64,000 bases of DNA from Tamarix chinensis (lineage: Eukaryota > Streptophyta > Magnoliopsida > Caryophyllales > Tamaricaceae), in NCBI GenBank assembly GCA_030549775.1, contig CM060174.1, positions 43,876,707-43,940,706 on the forward strand, read 5' to 3'. The position numbers were made by a program, and so were the translations under genes. Shown here in pieces: positions 22,370 to 35,198 of this stretch (its first letter is position 1; the number at the start of each line of letters is the position of its first letter). Below the pieces are notes generated by a model. It saw only the letters and a program-made list of their open reading frames with translations, was not told where the DNA came from and searched no databases.

Positions 22370-23460
22370 CACCTTAAGCTGGTGGGGATAGGCAGAACCG
22401 GCGGTGGTGCACGGCGGCGGCGGCGGTGGCCGGAAAAATAGAAGAAAAGAGGGAAAGATGAATGTTGGGAAAAAGATAGGGAGAATTGAGGTGATAAAAG
22501 AGGTGTTTATGGTTTCCCAGGAGAAGAGGGACAAAATGATGGTGGTGGTGCAGCCAAAGGTGGCGGCGCACGGCGGTGGAAGGCGGTTTAAGGCTTCGAG
22601 GTCAAAATTCCGGCAAAACGAGCATCTAACTTTGCATGATTATTGAGGCTCGTATAAGAAGAATTGAGAGGTGAAAATGATTTAGTTAATTAGATGAACT
22701 TTCAGGGAAGAGAATGGAATGTTTCGGTGGCGCTGAGGTTAGCTGACGGTGGCGGAAGAGGCGTCTGAAGTTGGGGTGGTGGCAGCTCGGGCCGAGGGTT
22801 TTCGGGGAAGAAAATCTTCAAAACTCCTACAACTAGGCTATTTATAGATGTTGGAATGGATAATGAGGAGCTGGAGGTCGACATGGAAGTGTTAAATGCA
22901 AGAATTTGGGTGGCCGGTGGCAGAAAACGGTCAGGCATCGTTTGGTTTGCTCAAATTTCGCGAGGTTGGGGAGAAGAAACGGGCGAGAGATAACGTCAAA
23001 TAATTATGCCAATTTATTCCTGGATTTAAGAGGAAGGCAATGAGACAAGAAACGACCGGTATTATTCACCGTAACCGGAGATGCCATTAACGAGGTCGAA
23101 GTTGCAGCAGCGTTGACAGAGGAGAAGGGAGGAAGAAGGAAGGAGGAAGGGAGGCGGTCCGGTCGGTCGGGAAAGAAAAGAAAAAGGGAAGAACCGGGTG
23201 GTTCGGGCGCGAGTCGAGGGTGTTTAAATGGAACGACGAGTTAATGTGGAAAATAAGGAAAAACGCGCGCGCGACACGGGGCAGATGGAAGATGTTGCAC
23301 GGGTGCGGGCTGGGCCGTGCCGAAGAAAAGGAAGAGGAAAGGGAAACTGGGCCGCAAGAAGAAGAGGAAAAAGAAAAAGAAGAAAAAGAAAGAAAAAGAA
23401 AAGGAAAAAGGAAGAAAGAAAAAGAAAAAGGGAAAAAGGAAAGGAGAAAATAATTAAATA
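22370..23460 (-). other. Purine-rich leader block of LTR, with candidate TATA
   Basis: A G+A-rich block on the given strand (pyrimidine-rich on the LTR sense strand). It includes gtgcacggcggcggcggcgg at 22407-22426, the inverse of the motif at 12125-12300. A candidate sense-strand TATA box, CATCTATAAATAGCC, lies at 22837-22851. The plus-strand Lys/Glu/Arg-rich frames at 23220-23461 and the small minus frames at 22374-22571 and 22702-22938 are low-complexity artefacts. Confidence 0.55.
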
Positions 23461-23831
23461 AAATAATATTTAAATCCCTTTTTAGGCTAAATTAGGATAT
23501 TTAAAATATTTTCCATAAATTTCATTTTAATTATCAAAACACCCTAAATTCCTCCAATTAAATTATTTATAAAATTATTATTAAATTAAAACTATTTTCT
23601 CATTCTTATTTTAAATAAAATTATTTATTTAATTAATTCTCAAATTAAAATATTTAATTAGCTAAAATACCCAAATTCCTCCTAATTAAAATACTTATAA
23701 ATTTATTCTTGATTTGCCCTAATCAATTTCCTTTTATTTTAAATAAATTAATATACATAATTAAATTTTATAATAAAACCTCATTTAAATATACTATTTA
23801 AAATTAGAAATTTTTGGGACATTTCAGGCAT

Positions 23832-25643
23832 TGCCAATACTTTTACTAAATATGTAATGAAATCTTAATCTCTAAATTATCATAAGAAATAAGTGTTCCA
23901 TCTTCACTTAACCTTAGTCTTTCCTTTTATTTTCCTCCTCTCTTGGCAAGCCACCTTTCTCCCTCCTTTCCCCTCCATTTTTGTGACCTAACATGGAATT
24001 TTTCACCATTTTTGAACCTTGAACTTTCCAAACTTTAAATATAAGTTCCTTAACTCTTTTTATTCTATCCTTTTTACTTTTGTATGATTTATGCAATTGT
24101 TTTCACTAATATTTTCTATGCATGCTCTTGGTTTTATCTTGCTCTTTTCATAGTGTTGGATCTTAGAGTATTAATATAAAATCTCCCAAATCCAAAGTAA
24201 ATAAAATCTATATGTAGTATATGATTTGTTTCAAGTTTAGCATAATTTTGGAAGCTTGTGTACCATTTAGCTATACGACTTATCTTGAGGTCAGACTGAG
24301 TTTTGTTAAATTCTAACCATTTTATGATGTTCTTTTATTTTTTAAAATGCATATTTGATGTTAGGCATATTTCAATATAAGCATCTTTAGGTTATGGTTT
24401 AGTTAATTGAAGTTTGGTGGGATTTAGGCCTTTTTTTTGGGATGGTTTAGTTTTTGTATGCTTTAGAGAGTTCTAGCTGGTATTATGAAAAAGTTTATGA
24501 TACTATGTGATTTTTTGACATCTTTAGGCCAAATTTCATGCTTAAGTTGTCTTCATTTGAGTGTGTTTGATATGGTTTAATTTTAGTTGAAGTATAAGGT
24601 GGCTTATACTTTTATGCAATGTTCTGAGTGTTCTTAAGGTGTTATTTATTTATTCATGTGTTTAGTCTAATCATGTACTAAATGTGATAAGTAGGGTTAT
24701 ATTTAGAGTTAATCATTTTTTTGCGAATGAAACTTTAGAGAAGTTAAGATTTTTTTCCATCCTTCAAATATATTAGAAGCTTTGAGATATTTTTGATAAA
24801 TTGATCTTATCATAAATAATACCATTTATAAATAATTATTTCTCAATTTTATAGTAAACAATAATTTCCAAAAATAACTTTTTAATAATTTTTAGATTTA
24901 CATTTTTTGGTATAAAAATACACTTCTTGTCCATTGTGAGTAGTGTTTCTAGGAAAAATTTCTTATTTGATCAATTTCGGCATTTTAGTTATTTTCTGCC
25001 ATCAATTTAATTTTTTATGGCCTCAAATGAGATTTTTGTTGCCTTAAACTATTCTCAGGATTTTGGATATAAGAAGTTTTACATTGTTAGTTGTTATTGT
25101 TTTGGCTCTTATGTGGCTTGTAAGCCTCTAGTTTTCATGTTTTTATTATGCCTTTAGTTTTAATGGTTTGGATTTACCTTTTATAATGATTTTGTTTGAA
25201 TTAGGCTTGAATGCCTAGTTTTCTTTTAATTTAGCTCTTGGCATGAGATCCCTTTTTATGGTAGTTAATTTAATTTTTTTTATGTTTTTTTTTTCTAAAA
25301 ATGACACTTTAGGGAGCATGCAATCTTTTGTGATACAACTTAGTTGATTATTTTCTTAATTGTTGAGTTTTATTATCCTAATATGACTTTAGAAAACTTT
25401 TAGTTGAATTCATGTTAGCTTTGAATATTTAAATCTAAGATAATATGTTGAAAAGATAATCATTAATAATAGAGATTTTGAAAATTTTGTAACTCTTTCC
25501 TCACTTAAAGATCTTGGAAGTAAGTATTGTTATATGTGGATCTTGGGATCCTTTAGTGAGGTAATATGCCATTTTAAATAAAACATGATTGTTAAATTGA
25601 AAGATTATTTGAGTTGGGTAGACATCTCAAGCCTTATTTAAGC
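23832..25643. other. AT-rich, no recognisable gene
   Basis: The first bases (tgcca) complete the junction broken by the 15487-23826 insertion. A short pyrimidine-rich patch lies at 23915-23995. The rest is T-rich sequence without a frame or motif I can assign. It is probably old LTR or intergenic sequence. Confidence 0.4.
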
Positions 25644-27931
25644 TGTAATACCCTATCTTTTTGAAAGTTGTGTTGAATGGGAAGTTATAGTGTTTATTAA
25701 AATTTTATAATGCTTGATTTTGATTTGGAACTATAATTGAGATGGTGGAAAAGATGGATTTGAATAATCTTTGGAAATTAAATAATATGAGTTCTCAGGT
25801 GGACGGATCAATTTGTTCCATGAATCGATCAATTGGATCATGATTTTAGCTAAATAGTTTTGTTTGAGCAAACCAGTTAACTTGTTTGGGAAATCAATCA
25901 ATTAGTAGATAGAATAGTTGACTGTTAGGCCAGACCAATTGACTAGTTTATTAAGCTAAAGACATTTTTGAAACTAAATTTTTATTAAAAAACTTATTAT
26001 ACTAAAATGGAACCTTAATAATCCTATTCCAAGCTGTTCTTTAGATATTCTTAACTTTTCTCATCATACATTTGGTTTGAGCTTCTATCTTAAACTAATT
26101 TATAGGTTTAATTTGGATAATTGAGGAAGAGGATGACCTTGGCCTTGTCTTCTTCCCCTTCTCTCTTCTACACACTTCTGGAATCATTACTTTGATTCCC
26201 AAAACTGCCTCTGCTTATTTGGGAGATTCCTTCACACACCAATCTTTCATTTCCTCACTTATGTTTGACATTTTCTAGGCGAATTCAACCTACATTCTCC
26301 CAAAATCACCATTTCAACTCTGGAAGGGAGGTCGGCCTATCTTTAACAAAATTTTATTACTTATTTCAAATTTTAATGATAGAAATTAGGTTTTTTTTTT
26401 ATTTGTGCCTAACCACACTCGTTCTTGTACCAATTTTAATGATAGAAATTAGATATTCTTAACTTTTCTCATCATACATTTGGTTTGAGCTTCTATCTTA
26501 AACTAATTTATAGGTTTAATTTGTATGGGAAGTTTAATGATTAAGTTGGAATACATATATAAATGCCTTACTTGGATATTGTATGGGCCTTGTATTATCA
26601 TGTAATTTAAATAATAATCTACTAATTACTTAAAGCTAAAGATGATAGAGCTGTGTGTGGTTTTAGGTTACCCAATCCTCGATTAGTTACCAAGGGTTAG
26701 TGTGTCTTTAGGCTTTTATTGGTACCTTTGGGTGTTACATCTTAGTATATTCCTGTGCCTTAACCACTCTAGAGACTAATGATGTACAAGGTGGTATCAA
26801 TACTAAAGAGTTTGGTTACCCAGGAGGTTTTTAGCTTCAACCTGGACTTATGTCCCTTGGTGGCTACTTAGCTTCGGCTCAGACTTATGCCCATTTGTGG
26901 TTACTTGGGTTTGGCTTAGGATTTATGTCCTTTAGTTTAGGTAGACATGCATGGTATATGAGACCATGATATGGTGCACAATCCATCATTTAATAATAAT
27001 TTAAATAAGTATTAGGATACAAATTTGTATAAGTATTTGGATAAGATATTGGAAATAAGAATGTGGTTATAAAGAAAAAAATAATAATAAAAGAAAAAGA
27101 ATGGTAATAGAGATAATAGCTTATATATATAAATGGCCTAATAGATTAGGAATGTTGAAACTTAGACTATGGTAGAATTAGGTGCATGGATGAATAAAGC
27201 CTTAATGATTGCTACACAAGTGGGCTGCATGTAATAATCTACGATATTATGCTATGTTGCTACACATGATGACTCATGTATGGTATGAGTTTCCTATGTA
27301 TGATACCACTAGGATAGAGCATGTATTATTTTTATATGAAATTTCCACGGACTATGATAGTATGATTATGATTATATGTGAGAATCTTGTGTACTTGTAA
27401 CTTCCATTAAAGAAGTAACATGGCCTATTTAGTATGAAGTGCATTGATGTGGCCAATTTTTCAATCACCTACTCATTCCCATGAGTAGAGGGCTATATGC
27501 AAGTTTTTTGGGATGTTTAGTAGTAGACCAACCTCATGTTGGGCATATGTTTTAAGAGTGTAGACATCCGGAGACTTTTGTGCAGCCCTTGGCGAACTAG
27601 AGTTTAGGGTTATAGCCTAACTTTGTTTTATGTTATTTAAACCCTATACTTTGGTTTAATTTTCCCCTTGTGTATTTGAATATTTGTAAACTTTTGTGGT
27701 CTTGTACTTGAAAGCCTTTATTTTGATATTTATATAATGTGTTTTGGTGCACTCTACTTTTGTTTGGGTTGGTTAGTTCTTAGCCTTGTATCTTACATGG
27801 GATGGGCAGTTGGTGCCTATCCTATGTTAGGTGTAGTGGTAGTACCTTATTTTTCCTAAGTATTTGGTAGTTTTCTACTTCTGCAAGGTTTTTAAAATGA
27901 AATGTTTTAGTAGTGAGAAATGGGTGTGATA
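25644..27931 (+). mobile_element. Probable LTR (2.3 kb), plus strand
   Basis: It starts TGTAATACCC and ends near GGGTGTGATA. The last 150 bases (about 27780-27931) contain gtgtagtggtagtacc and cttctgcaaggtttttaaa, a decayed copy of the conserved terminal block of the family. They are also matched, inverted, at 35199-35345. Near 26815-26945 three loose units (ggttacttgggtttggctta type) occupy the place of the CCGGTGG array. Flanking bases taagc and ctcta do not match, so the ends are not proven. Confidence 0.5.
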
Positions 27932-28239
27932 CTCTAGCCCCTTAAGTGCTAAAGGATTTTAGGTCAAAAGGTCATACCTTCATAGGTAAAATTAACAACC
28001 CTATGGGAGAATGTGTTCTTAAGGAATTTGAAATTTAGTTTTGGTGAATAACTAGTCTGCTAGAATGCCTTCCATGATAGATGCCTTGGAAGCACTAGTT
28101 ATGTAGCCTTGGTTTTTGTTCATGAATGAGATTGTAATCCCTCTCAAATTGAATTTATATCTTTAGTCTAAGATGCACATGACTAGATTGTTTAGATAGT
28201 TTTCCTTGAAAGTGAGCTAGAATTACTTTTGATTACTTG

Positions 28240-28480
28240 TTATTGTTTTGGTAGGTAACATTATATGCACTACCGTTATTATTGAGATGATGTTTTGGAA
28301 GAAGATGTTATATGTAATACCCTTATTTTTGAGGTTTTTTGGTAGGAGGTATGAAGCACCATGTGTATTACCCTTGTTGTTGAGATGCTATTTTTGTTGG
28401 AGGCATTATGTGCATTACCCTTGTTGTTAAGATTTTATTTTGGTAGGAGAAATTATATGCACTACCTTTAGTTGTGATAT
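28240..28480. repeat. Short tandem repeat, about 60-70 bp unit, four decayed copies
   Basis: Units contain tttggtaggagacattatgtgcattacccttgttgttgag in variant forms, spaced roughly 50-75 bases. The 60-codon plus frame across it is a product of the repeat. The repeat lies outside any element boundary I could set. Confidence 0.6.
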
Positions 28481-31400
28481 GACTATCTAAGATGATTAGT
28501 GGTATTCCATATTGGTACATGTATTATCTTGAATTTATGCTAGTGTTGATGTTATCGCATGCAAGTTACTATTTATGCATGAGTTACACCTTGTATGTTT
28601 TATGAGTGTTGAACATGGTATTTGCTTAAATCTTGGTGTGCTTACCCAATTCTTTAATACTAATAAGATTATGTTCTAGTGATTTTCAAGTAGGTGTTTG
28701 GGTTGCTATTGCAACTTTCAGATATGTCATAAAGTAGGGCCTCTGAAGTTTTGTCCTATGTTGGAAATTTCAGATTTTTAGCTCTATGGTATGACTTAAC
28801 TTTGTAACCTTAGTTTTAGATATTATATTATAAAAGGGGTTTTACCCTTCTTGAGAGTTTATGTATCATGTTGACTGCTACTTTATGTTTAGCCTTATTT
28901 GTGTTATTAGTTGGGAAACACACACACAACTCTCTTTATGATAGATGTAGTGGTAGCATCTTCTATTTGTTGTTTTCACTTTCATAAGTTCTTTCCAACA
29001 AAAAAAATTAAGTTGAAAAAAATGGCGATGTTACATAATATATTTTCTAAGCAAAAAATAGATAAAATTAGAATGACCAATTATACTAGTTTAATAATAG
29101 TTTAGTTATTATTCATTAAATATATTTATGTAATATCTCATTTTGTAAAATTTTAAATTCTAAATAGTACATTGAAATGAAACTAGCTTTTATTAAATTT
29201 ATAATAATCGTCAAACCATCATCACTTTTATGATCATTTTTTCATATAGGAATACTCTTAACTTAATATGAATTTGATGTAATTTATTTCAATGATTAAA
29301 CTACAATTTAAGATAAAAAGGGAAAAGAAAAAAATTAAATTTTTGTTTCATAATTTTATTTATTTCAAATTTATCATTATGAATACTACCTAGAGAATAA
29401 AAGGTTGTAAAAAAAGTATTGTTGTAAAATTAATTTTTTTAGTCTAAATCATTATATGGGAAAAAAAGAGATAGCCACAATGAAGGTTATTATATTTTTA
29501 TTAACAGATTGATGAATAATAAGTTAAAAAATGATTAGATTAATAAAAGACCATGGATGCCCACAAATTTTTTAGTGTTAATTTATATTTATATAAGCCT
29601 AAAATAAAAAGTTCCTACTCATACTGACAACCTTCATAAATTAGGTCATCTTAAGACCACCATCATGTCGTATTAGGTTCACTAGGTAGGACACCCTATG
29701 TTTACATAGCCTATACTATACTATCTATATGTGTATATAATAAAGGAGCACTTGAGTTATTTTTTTTGGCTTATTTGTTAAGCTATAATTAGATTTCCAT
29801 GAACAAATGCTATATAGATACATATAAATTTATTAAGGGAGAAAATATGCTATATTTAACACATCATGTCTTGATAATGTCTCTTTATTATGAGAGAAAA
29901 CTTATAAGTTTAATTCTTCATGAAGTGTAATATGTTAGAGCATCAATTAAATACTATATATACAAATTTTTTCTAAGATCATTTGTGCCGTTGCCGAGGT
30001 TCAGTATGCCAAGTCATCAATTAAATAACACACTCATGAACTCACAATATAATTGTTCATATTCCTCTTTAAATCAATAGTAAAAAATTAGACTATTTAG
30101 TTAGTGGATACAAATTAGGTTAGCTTAGTTAGAAAAGTAGTTATGAATTTAACCACTAAAAAGAAGGCGGAGAAAGGAGGGATATAAGAGGAGATAATAT
30201 GAACTAAGTGACCCTTAAATCATACACTTTTTCTATCACTTAAGTCTTATAGCACTTAAGATAAAAGAAGCAAGATTTTGATAACATTCAACCCAACATG
30301 CACTAGTTGGGAGGTGAGGATTCCTTCAAAAAAAATGAGGGAAGAATGGGAAATCAGACTTGCCTTTTATTTAGTTTTGTCTCACCCTTATAAGGGATGT
30401 GGCATCCTTTTAGTTACATTATAATCTTTCCCAAATAAGGAGGTATAACTAGTTAGAATTCAAACTAACTAGTTAACTAATAGCATATAACTAACTTAGT
30501 TTTATAATAATCAACCCTAAAGTTAATTTATTTTCTACCACTCGTCATCGTGCAATTTTTGTCCCGACCTATGCTCATATTCTATTCATGGAATGGTGCA
30601 CAAGTAATTAGCTGTTACATCAATATAATTGGAAAGAGGTAATCTAGAAGCGTAACCTACATCATGGGCTATCAAAAGTACATTAAATATAAGGATTGAC
30701 ATAAAAATTTATCCATAATCTACACAAGTAGGCATGCCATTTTACCAACCTTCACTTTGTCCCTTTTCCTGTAGGTCGACATTGAACAAGTGGTCCCCAC
30801 TTGGTGGTGGGTATAGGTAGTTGTTGGTGGTTGTGGTGGAAGGTTGAGATGGCTATGTTTAGCTTCAAAAAGGAAGCCACGAAGTAAGGTGTGGCTCAAT
30901 GGCTTTGTTGCATGGCTTCCATGAACATGACTGGGGTTAGAGATGTAGGTTTATTGCATTCCTTCCTAAATTAGAAGGGTTTTAGGTCCTTTAAATTTAG
31001 GAGAATAAATGGCTAATGTGGTGTGCCGAATTGGGAAGAGTTGTGTTGGTAATGCTCCTACATCACACCCTGGCCATTAATCTACTTATTATAAAATAAA
31101 GCAATTAAAATCTAACACATGTAACAATCAATAAAAAAGATAAAATTTTAGATGGAAGATTCCATCTAGCACACTTTTTTGAGACTTTAAAATTTTACAT
31201 AATTCACCTCCATATTTCATATAGAAATAATAAATCTCTAACAAATCTCCTCACCGCCAATCATTTTTTAAGAGTTGCATTGTACATGGAACATTAATAA
31301 GTTACTCTTTATTTATTATTGATATCATTTCCTTAATAAATTGAATTATTGAAACTGAGATCATAGAACTTGTCCAGAAAATATTTAAAAAAATCACTAC

Positions 31401-31560
31401 TAATCCCCTTTAAAAAGGAGGAAGACCAAGTTGAGACATCATAAATTATTTTATTTAGTAGATCATTCTAATGATAGCCTTTTTGGAACAAGATATTGAA
31501 GTTACAGGCACACCAACATTCATAGATGCCTATTATACTCAAGGCTCTAGAAACTTGTAA
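28481..31560. other. AT-rich, unassigned
   Basis: No frame with recognisable homology. At about 29975-30000 the phrase catttgtgccgttgccgagg resembles the Athila-type primer-binding region (TGGCGCCGTTGCC), so an old Athila LTR/internal junction may lie there. Near 30770-30850 there is a GT-rich patch (ggtggttgtggtgg). Nothing else could be supported. Confidence 0.35.
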
Positions 31561-31629
31561 CTTACTTCTCGATGACCTTGTGCTATGAGTCAAGAAATCA
31601 AGAGCTTGAGTTTAACTATGGATGAGACC

Positions 31630-31839
31630 CTAAAGTCCAACATTGGCAAAGGAATTATGTAATAGGTGTTTTAGTATTAGATAAATAAAGAGGAGGTGAG
31701 AAAGGGTTATGTTAGAATCACAAGAGCAACATGATAGATTCTCAATGTAGTAGTGCTTGCTGATGATGTCATTTGTGAAAAGTTTATAATGAGTAGCAAT
31801 CCAGAGAATTAGCTTATGCTTGGTACTTGTATTATTCAT
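31630..31839 (-). pseudogene. LINE C-terminal zf-RVT-like segment
   Basis: The 69-codon frame starts with TKHKLILWIATHYKLFTND and continues with CCSCDSNITLSHLLF. Plant LINE-derived proteins have a PKHAFILWLA-type phrase followed by a CxxC...H motif at this place (zf-RVT domain). Here one Cys pair and the following His position are loosely kept. It is placed correctly, downstream of the RT. Confidence 0.7.
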
Positions 31840-32099
31840 TCACATTTCCTTCCATCATCTAATAGAAGAAGTTAGAGGCCTAATTTTATCATAAACCAAG
31901 CTAATATTATAAGATTGAAGGAATAAAGGGAGAAAATAACTTATTTCAAGGTTTCTAGAAGTTTAAAAAACTTTTCCATTATCCACAAAGAAGTACATGG
32001 ATGTTTTCCTTCCCATAGAGAGATTATGTTAAGATTATAACTATTCACCCATGTTACCCACAAGTTATTTTTTTCTTATCTCAAGTGCCAAAGAGTTTT

Positions 32100-33450
32100 G
32101 CCAAAAACTACCACATTCTAAATCTAAATTTCTAATCACTCTAGACAACCTTCTTGTATAGGCAAGAAAAATATAGACTAAGAAATTAGAGCCCTTTTAT
32201 TAGGGTTAAATTTACCTATCCGCATTATATCTTGCATAGGTTAATGATCTTAAGCAATATTTTATTAGGTAGTATAGAGTTTAGCTCTAATACATTTGGA
32301 TTCCACAAACAACAAACATAAGCAATTACAATATGCTACCCTAGGATAACAACCACGTAGGCTAGTGTTGCATTTTGTTAGTGATATTATTGACTAACCC
32401 CACCATTTGATTAAAAAACAAACTAGCTAAAGAGATATTAACTCTAAGGTATTTAAACAACATAGGTCCCTTAGGGAAAGAAATAATTAGCTATTTGTTT
32501 CTTAACTGATTCTCTAGCACCTCCAAAGTAGAAAACACTTTTATCAAGGTTTGTGTAATGATTAAAGGTGCTCCAAACATATAAATTTTTTTCATAAGTA
32601 GGGTTACACATTATAAGTTTCCTATATAACAAAACGAAAGATCACTAACAAATAAAAGATTGATAATCTGGTGCCTTTTCCATTTAGGGTTTCCGAAATC
32701 CTTTAGTAGTCAAAAGTTGTTGAAGCACCATGTATATATACTTAAGGGAAATGAAAAATACTAGGGTGATAGAGGATCCCCTTGTCTTGATTTCTTTTAT
32801 TTATAGAATGAAGAAATAAGATCACCATTAAAGGAAAGAGTATAAGTGAACCATGTCACACATGTTAAGGATTTTCACTAAGTGTGGTAGGAACATGAGA
32901 CCAAAAAGGACCTTCTTCAAAAATTTCCAATTAATGGGTTTATAAGCCTTATCATCATACACCTAGGAGAAGTATGTTTCATGCCATTTAACATAAGGAG
33001 TTGATGAGCTATTAAGTGTTATCCTTTATCATTCTACCCTTAACAAAGGCACATTATGAAAGATTGATAATTTTAGGAAGTAAGGATTGTAACCTGATTG
33101 CTAAGACTTTTGAGAGGATCATGTACATGATATAATAGTAGTTCATGGGTCTAAAATTAGTAACTCTACTAGTAGTATCAAATTTAAGGATCAACACTAG
33201 TAGCTAGTAGGGTGATGATGATAATTGAGGGTATATTTCCTAAGAAGAAGGTGCAGTATATATCAAGAACTATTATATCCCAAGAAGCCTTGAAAAATAT
33301 AGTAGTAAACCCATCTATCCTAGAAGATTTAGTGTTCCTTCTAAAGATAAATGCATTCCAGACTTTAGAGAGTGAAATAGGTAGTAACAACTCATGTTGC
33401 TTGTCAAGGATGAGAATTTCCCCTTATGTGAGATGAGAGTATCTATAGGA
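32100..33450 (-). pseudogene. LINE reverse transcriptase, broken
   Basis: The minus strand shows NTKSSRIDGFTTIFFKASWD (33184-33390; usual form KAPGPDGFTxxFFKxxW), then a DDKAYKPINWKFL-like motif near 32915-32965, then KSRQGDPLSP near 32768-32797, then INLLFVSDLSF near 32640-32675. The last replaces the catalytic F(A)DD pair, so the enzyme would be inactive even without the stops. A FKYLRVNISLASLFFN segment (usual FRYLGIPL) follows near 32430-32480. Confidence 0.8.
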
Positions 33451-33929
33451 GGAGCATTAGGGTTAGGCTTTTTAGAACTCAATAAGCCTTTATAGCAATC
33501 AAAAAAGGAATTCTTGATTGTTTAGGATTTTTTTCCTAGTTCCTATTCAACATTTGAATCTTAGTAACCATTTTTTTTACCTTATTGTCATGTTGACAAA
33601 GAAAACATGATTGTTATAATCACTAAGTTATAGCCACTAGATGCTTAATTTTTGTGAGAGAAATCTTTATTCACACTTAGCTTAATATTCATACTTTTGT
33701 AAGTAGTCTTGTTCATCATTTTAGACAATTGTGCATGAAGGATTTTGCTCTCAATTTATCTTATATATCCCCAAGTTTTTGTCATTGATTATCAATATTA
33801 TGGGTTATGCTTCCAAAATTTGCCTTTTTAAGTGTCTGAAACTATGCTTCCACTAGTACAAAATGTTTATTTATTTATTATAGAGTTATATTGTTGCTAT
33901 TGCCAGACCTATGCTATAATGTTAGTAAA

Positions 33930-34700
33930 GTCATAATCATATTTCCACATATCATAATATTTAAATCTACTCTTGAAATATGGTCTTATATGTTTCATAT
34001 TGATCACTACAAGATTGTGGTTAGAGGCCAAGGTGGTTTGGAAATCAATTATATAGGGAGTTAATTTGTCAGGCAAGTGATAATTACTAAGGAATCAGTC
34101 TAACTTACCCATGAATCAATAAATTATCACTTTCATGTTACTCTAGGTGTAAATGTGCCCCATAAAGTGAATATCTTGAACCATAATGTTATAAAAAGAA
34201 GTTTTAAATTATTAAACATCACCCATAATAAGCTCTACCCCTTGAAACTTCTCATTTTCATATAATACTACATTAAATTATCCAAGTATAACCTAGGGTG
34301 AGTCTAAGATAATAGTAGCTTTAAGCCATTACAAAAGTTATTTACTGTTACTAACATTAATAAAAATGAAGCATAAAATATGGTACTAGTAATGCAACAA
34401 AACACTTGACCTTGGATACATTGTGCATGGTCATGTAGGATCTAAACATTCCATTTACTAGGGTCCTATAATCACCAAAATCTCCCATTATGATGATGTG
34501 AATAATTTTCCAAAACATCAAAATTACTACCTAATTTATTCATTATAGGAAAGGCTTCTAAAGCCTTTATTTTGGTTTCTAAGAGTCTTATAAGAGAATC
34601 ATCATCTAGAGTGAGCTAGTGACTTAATTCCTTTTTCTTAAAAGGTTTGTTAAGGACTCTCACATTCCATACCCCTAGCATGATCAATGGGGAGGTGGTA
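33930..34700 (-). pseudogene. LINE endonuclease (EEP fold), broken
   Basis: Minus-strand pieces in several frames read LGVWNVRVLNKPFKKKE, then LIRLLETKIKALE, then GSNFDVLENYSHHHNGRFW, then further left FIDS and KPPWPLTTIL-type sequence. These correspond in order to the N-terminus (W-N-x-RG-L-N), the catalytic ETK, and later FIDSKLDR / D-H-S-P motifs of plant L1 endonucleases. The final catalytic motif is decayed. Confidence 0.7.
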
Positions 34701-34720
34701 AAAGGTGGTTCATTCTCCTC

Positions 34721-35198
34721 ATCTAAGGGAGCATATGTAATATCCCTAAATTGAGTGAAATGTTATAAGGATTGATATGGATACTTATATCCACATTATA
34801 TACCATTAGTTATGGACAAAGGATATAATTAAGGGTAGTAGAATTTAAGATGGATCGTATCCTTCCATGATTTCTATGGGATTGATTTGTGCCATTTGGA
34901 TCAAAAATATTTTCATTAGCAACTTTTTGGATTTAAGTATCATGGGCATGGTAAAGGTTTAGAGGAGGGGAGGCATTTGATTACCTTAAAATTCTGTCTC
35001 CTAAACAATCCAATACTGATGGATTCATGATACTAACTTGCCTCTCTAGATCAACATCATAAATTAAAGGATTAAGGATGGAATTTGAAGACTTCTTTCC
35101 ATAGAGAAAATTGATGGATATTCAGAAGATGTTTATGGAGAAAATTTTATGAGTTAGGTAAATTGATATTTAGTCTTCATAGTGCTAGATCCAAGTGT
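34721..35198. other. Unassigned, possibly LINE ORF1 region
   Basis: This lies upstream of the LINE endonuclease (minus strand), where ORF1 would be, but no zinc knuckle or RNA-binding domain is readable. catatgtaatatccctaaatt near 34733-34753 resembles a TGTAATACCC LTR start but has no matching partner end. Confidence 0.3.

Larger units (their letters stand above)
15487..23826 (-). mobile_element. Solo LTR (about 4.6 kb without nested insert)
   Basis: It begins TGTAACACCCC and ends GGGACATTTCA, flanked by ggtat (15482-15486) and ggcat (23827-23831), a 5-bp duplication with one transition. Subtracting the nested 17282-21051 unit and its duplication leaves about 4565 bases with no gag or pol, hence a solo LTR. 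On the minus strand it runs: TGAAATGTCCC start, AT-rich, pyrimidine-rich with TATA, AAT microsatellite, AAACCATAAATTAGATTC minisatellite, CCGGTGG array, GTGTGGCGGTAAC block, GGGGTGTTACA end. This is the clearest full layout of the family here. Confidence 0.85.
31600..34720 (-). mobile_element. L1-type LINE, dead, minus strand
   Basis: Reading right to left, the minus strand shows an EEP-type endonuclease start (VWNVRVLNKPFKKKE, near 34640-34675), LINE-like motifs through the endonuclease, reverse transcriptase, and a zf-RVT-like C-terminal region. Many stops and frame changes separate these pieces. No poly(A) tail, ORF1 or target-site duplication was identified, so both limits are approximate. 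LINEs move by target-primed reverse transcription; this copy cannot. Confidence 0.8.

Noticed and set aside
23220..23461. Two Lys/Glu/Arg-rich 77-codon frames
   Set aside because: Purine-run artefact within the LTR leader; open in two phases.
29970..30005. Athila-like primer site (tgccgttgccgagg)
   Set aside because: The short match alone is not enough; no LTR end or gag could be recognised around it, so it is mentioned only in the unassigned stretch.
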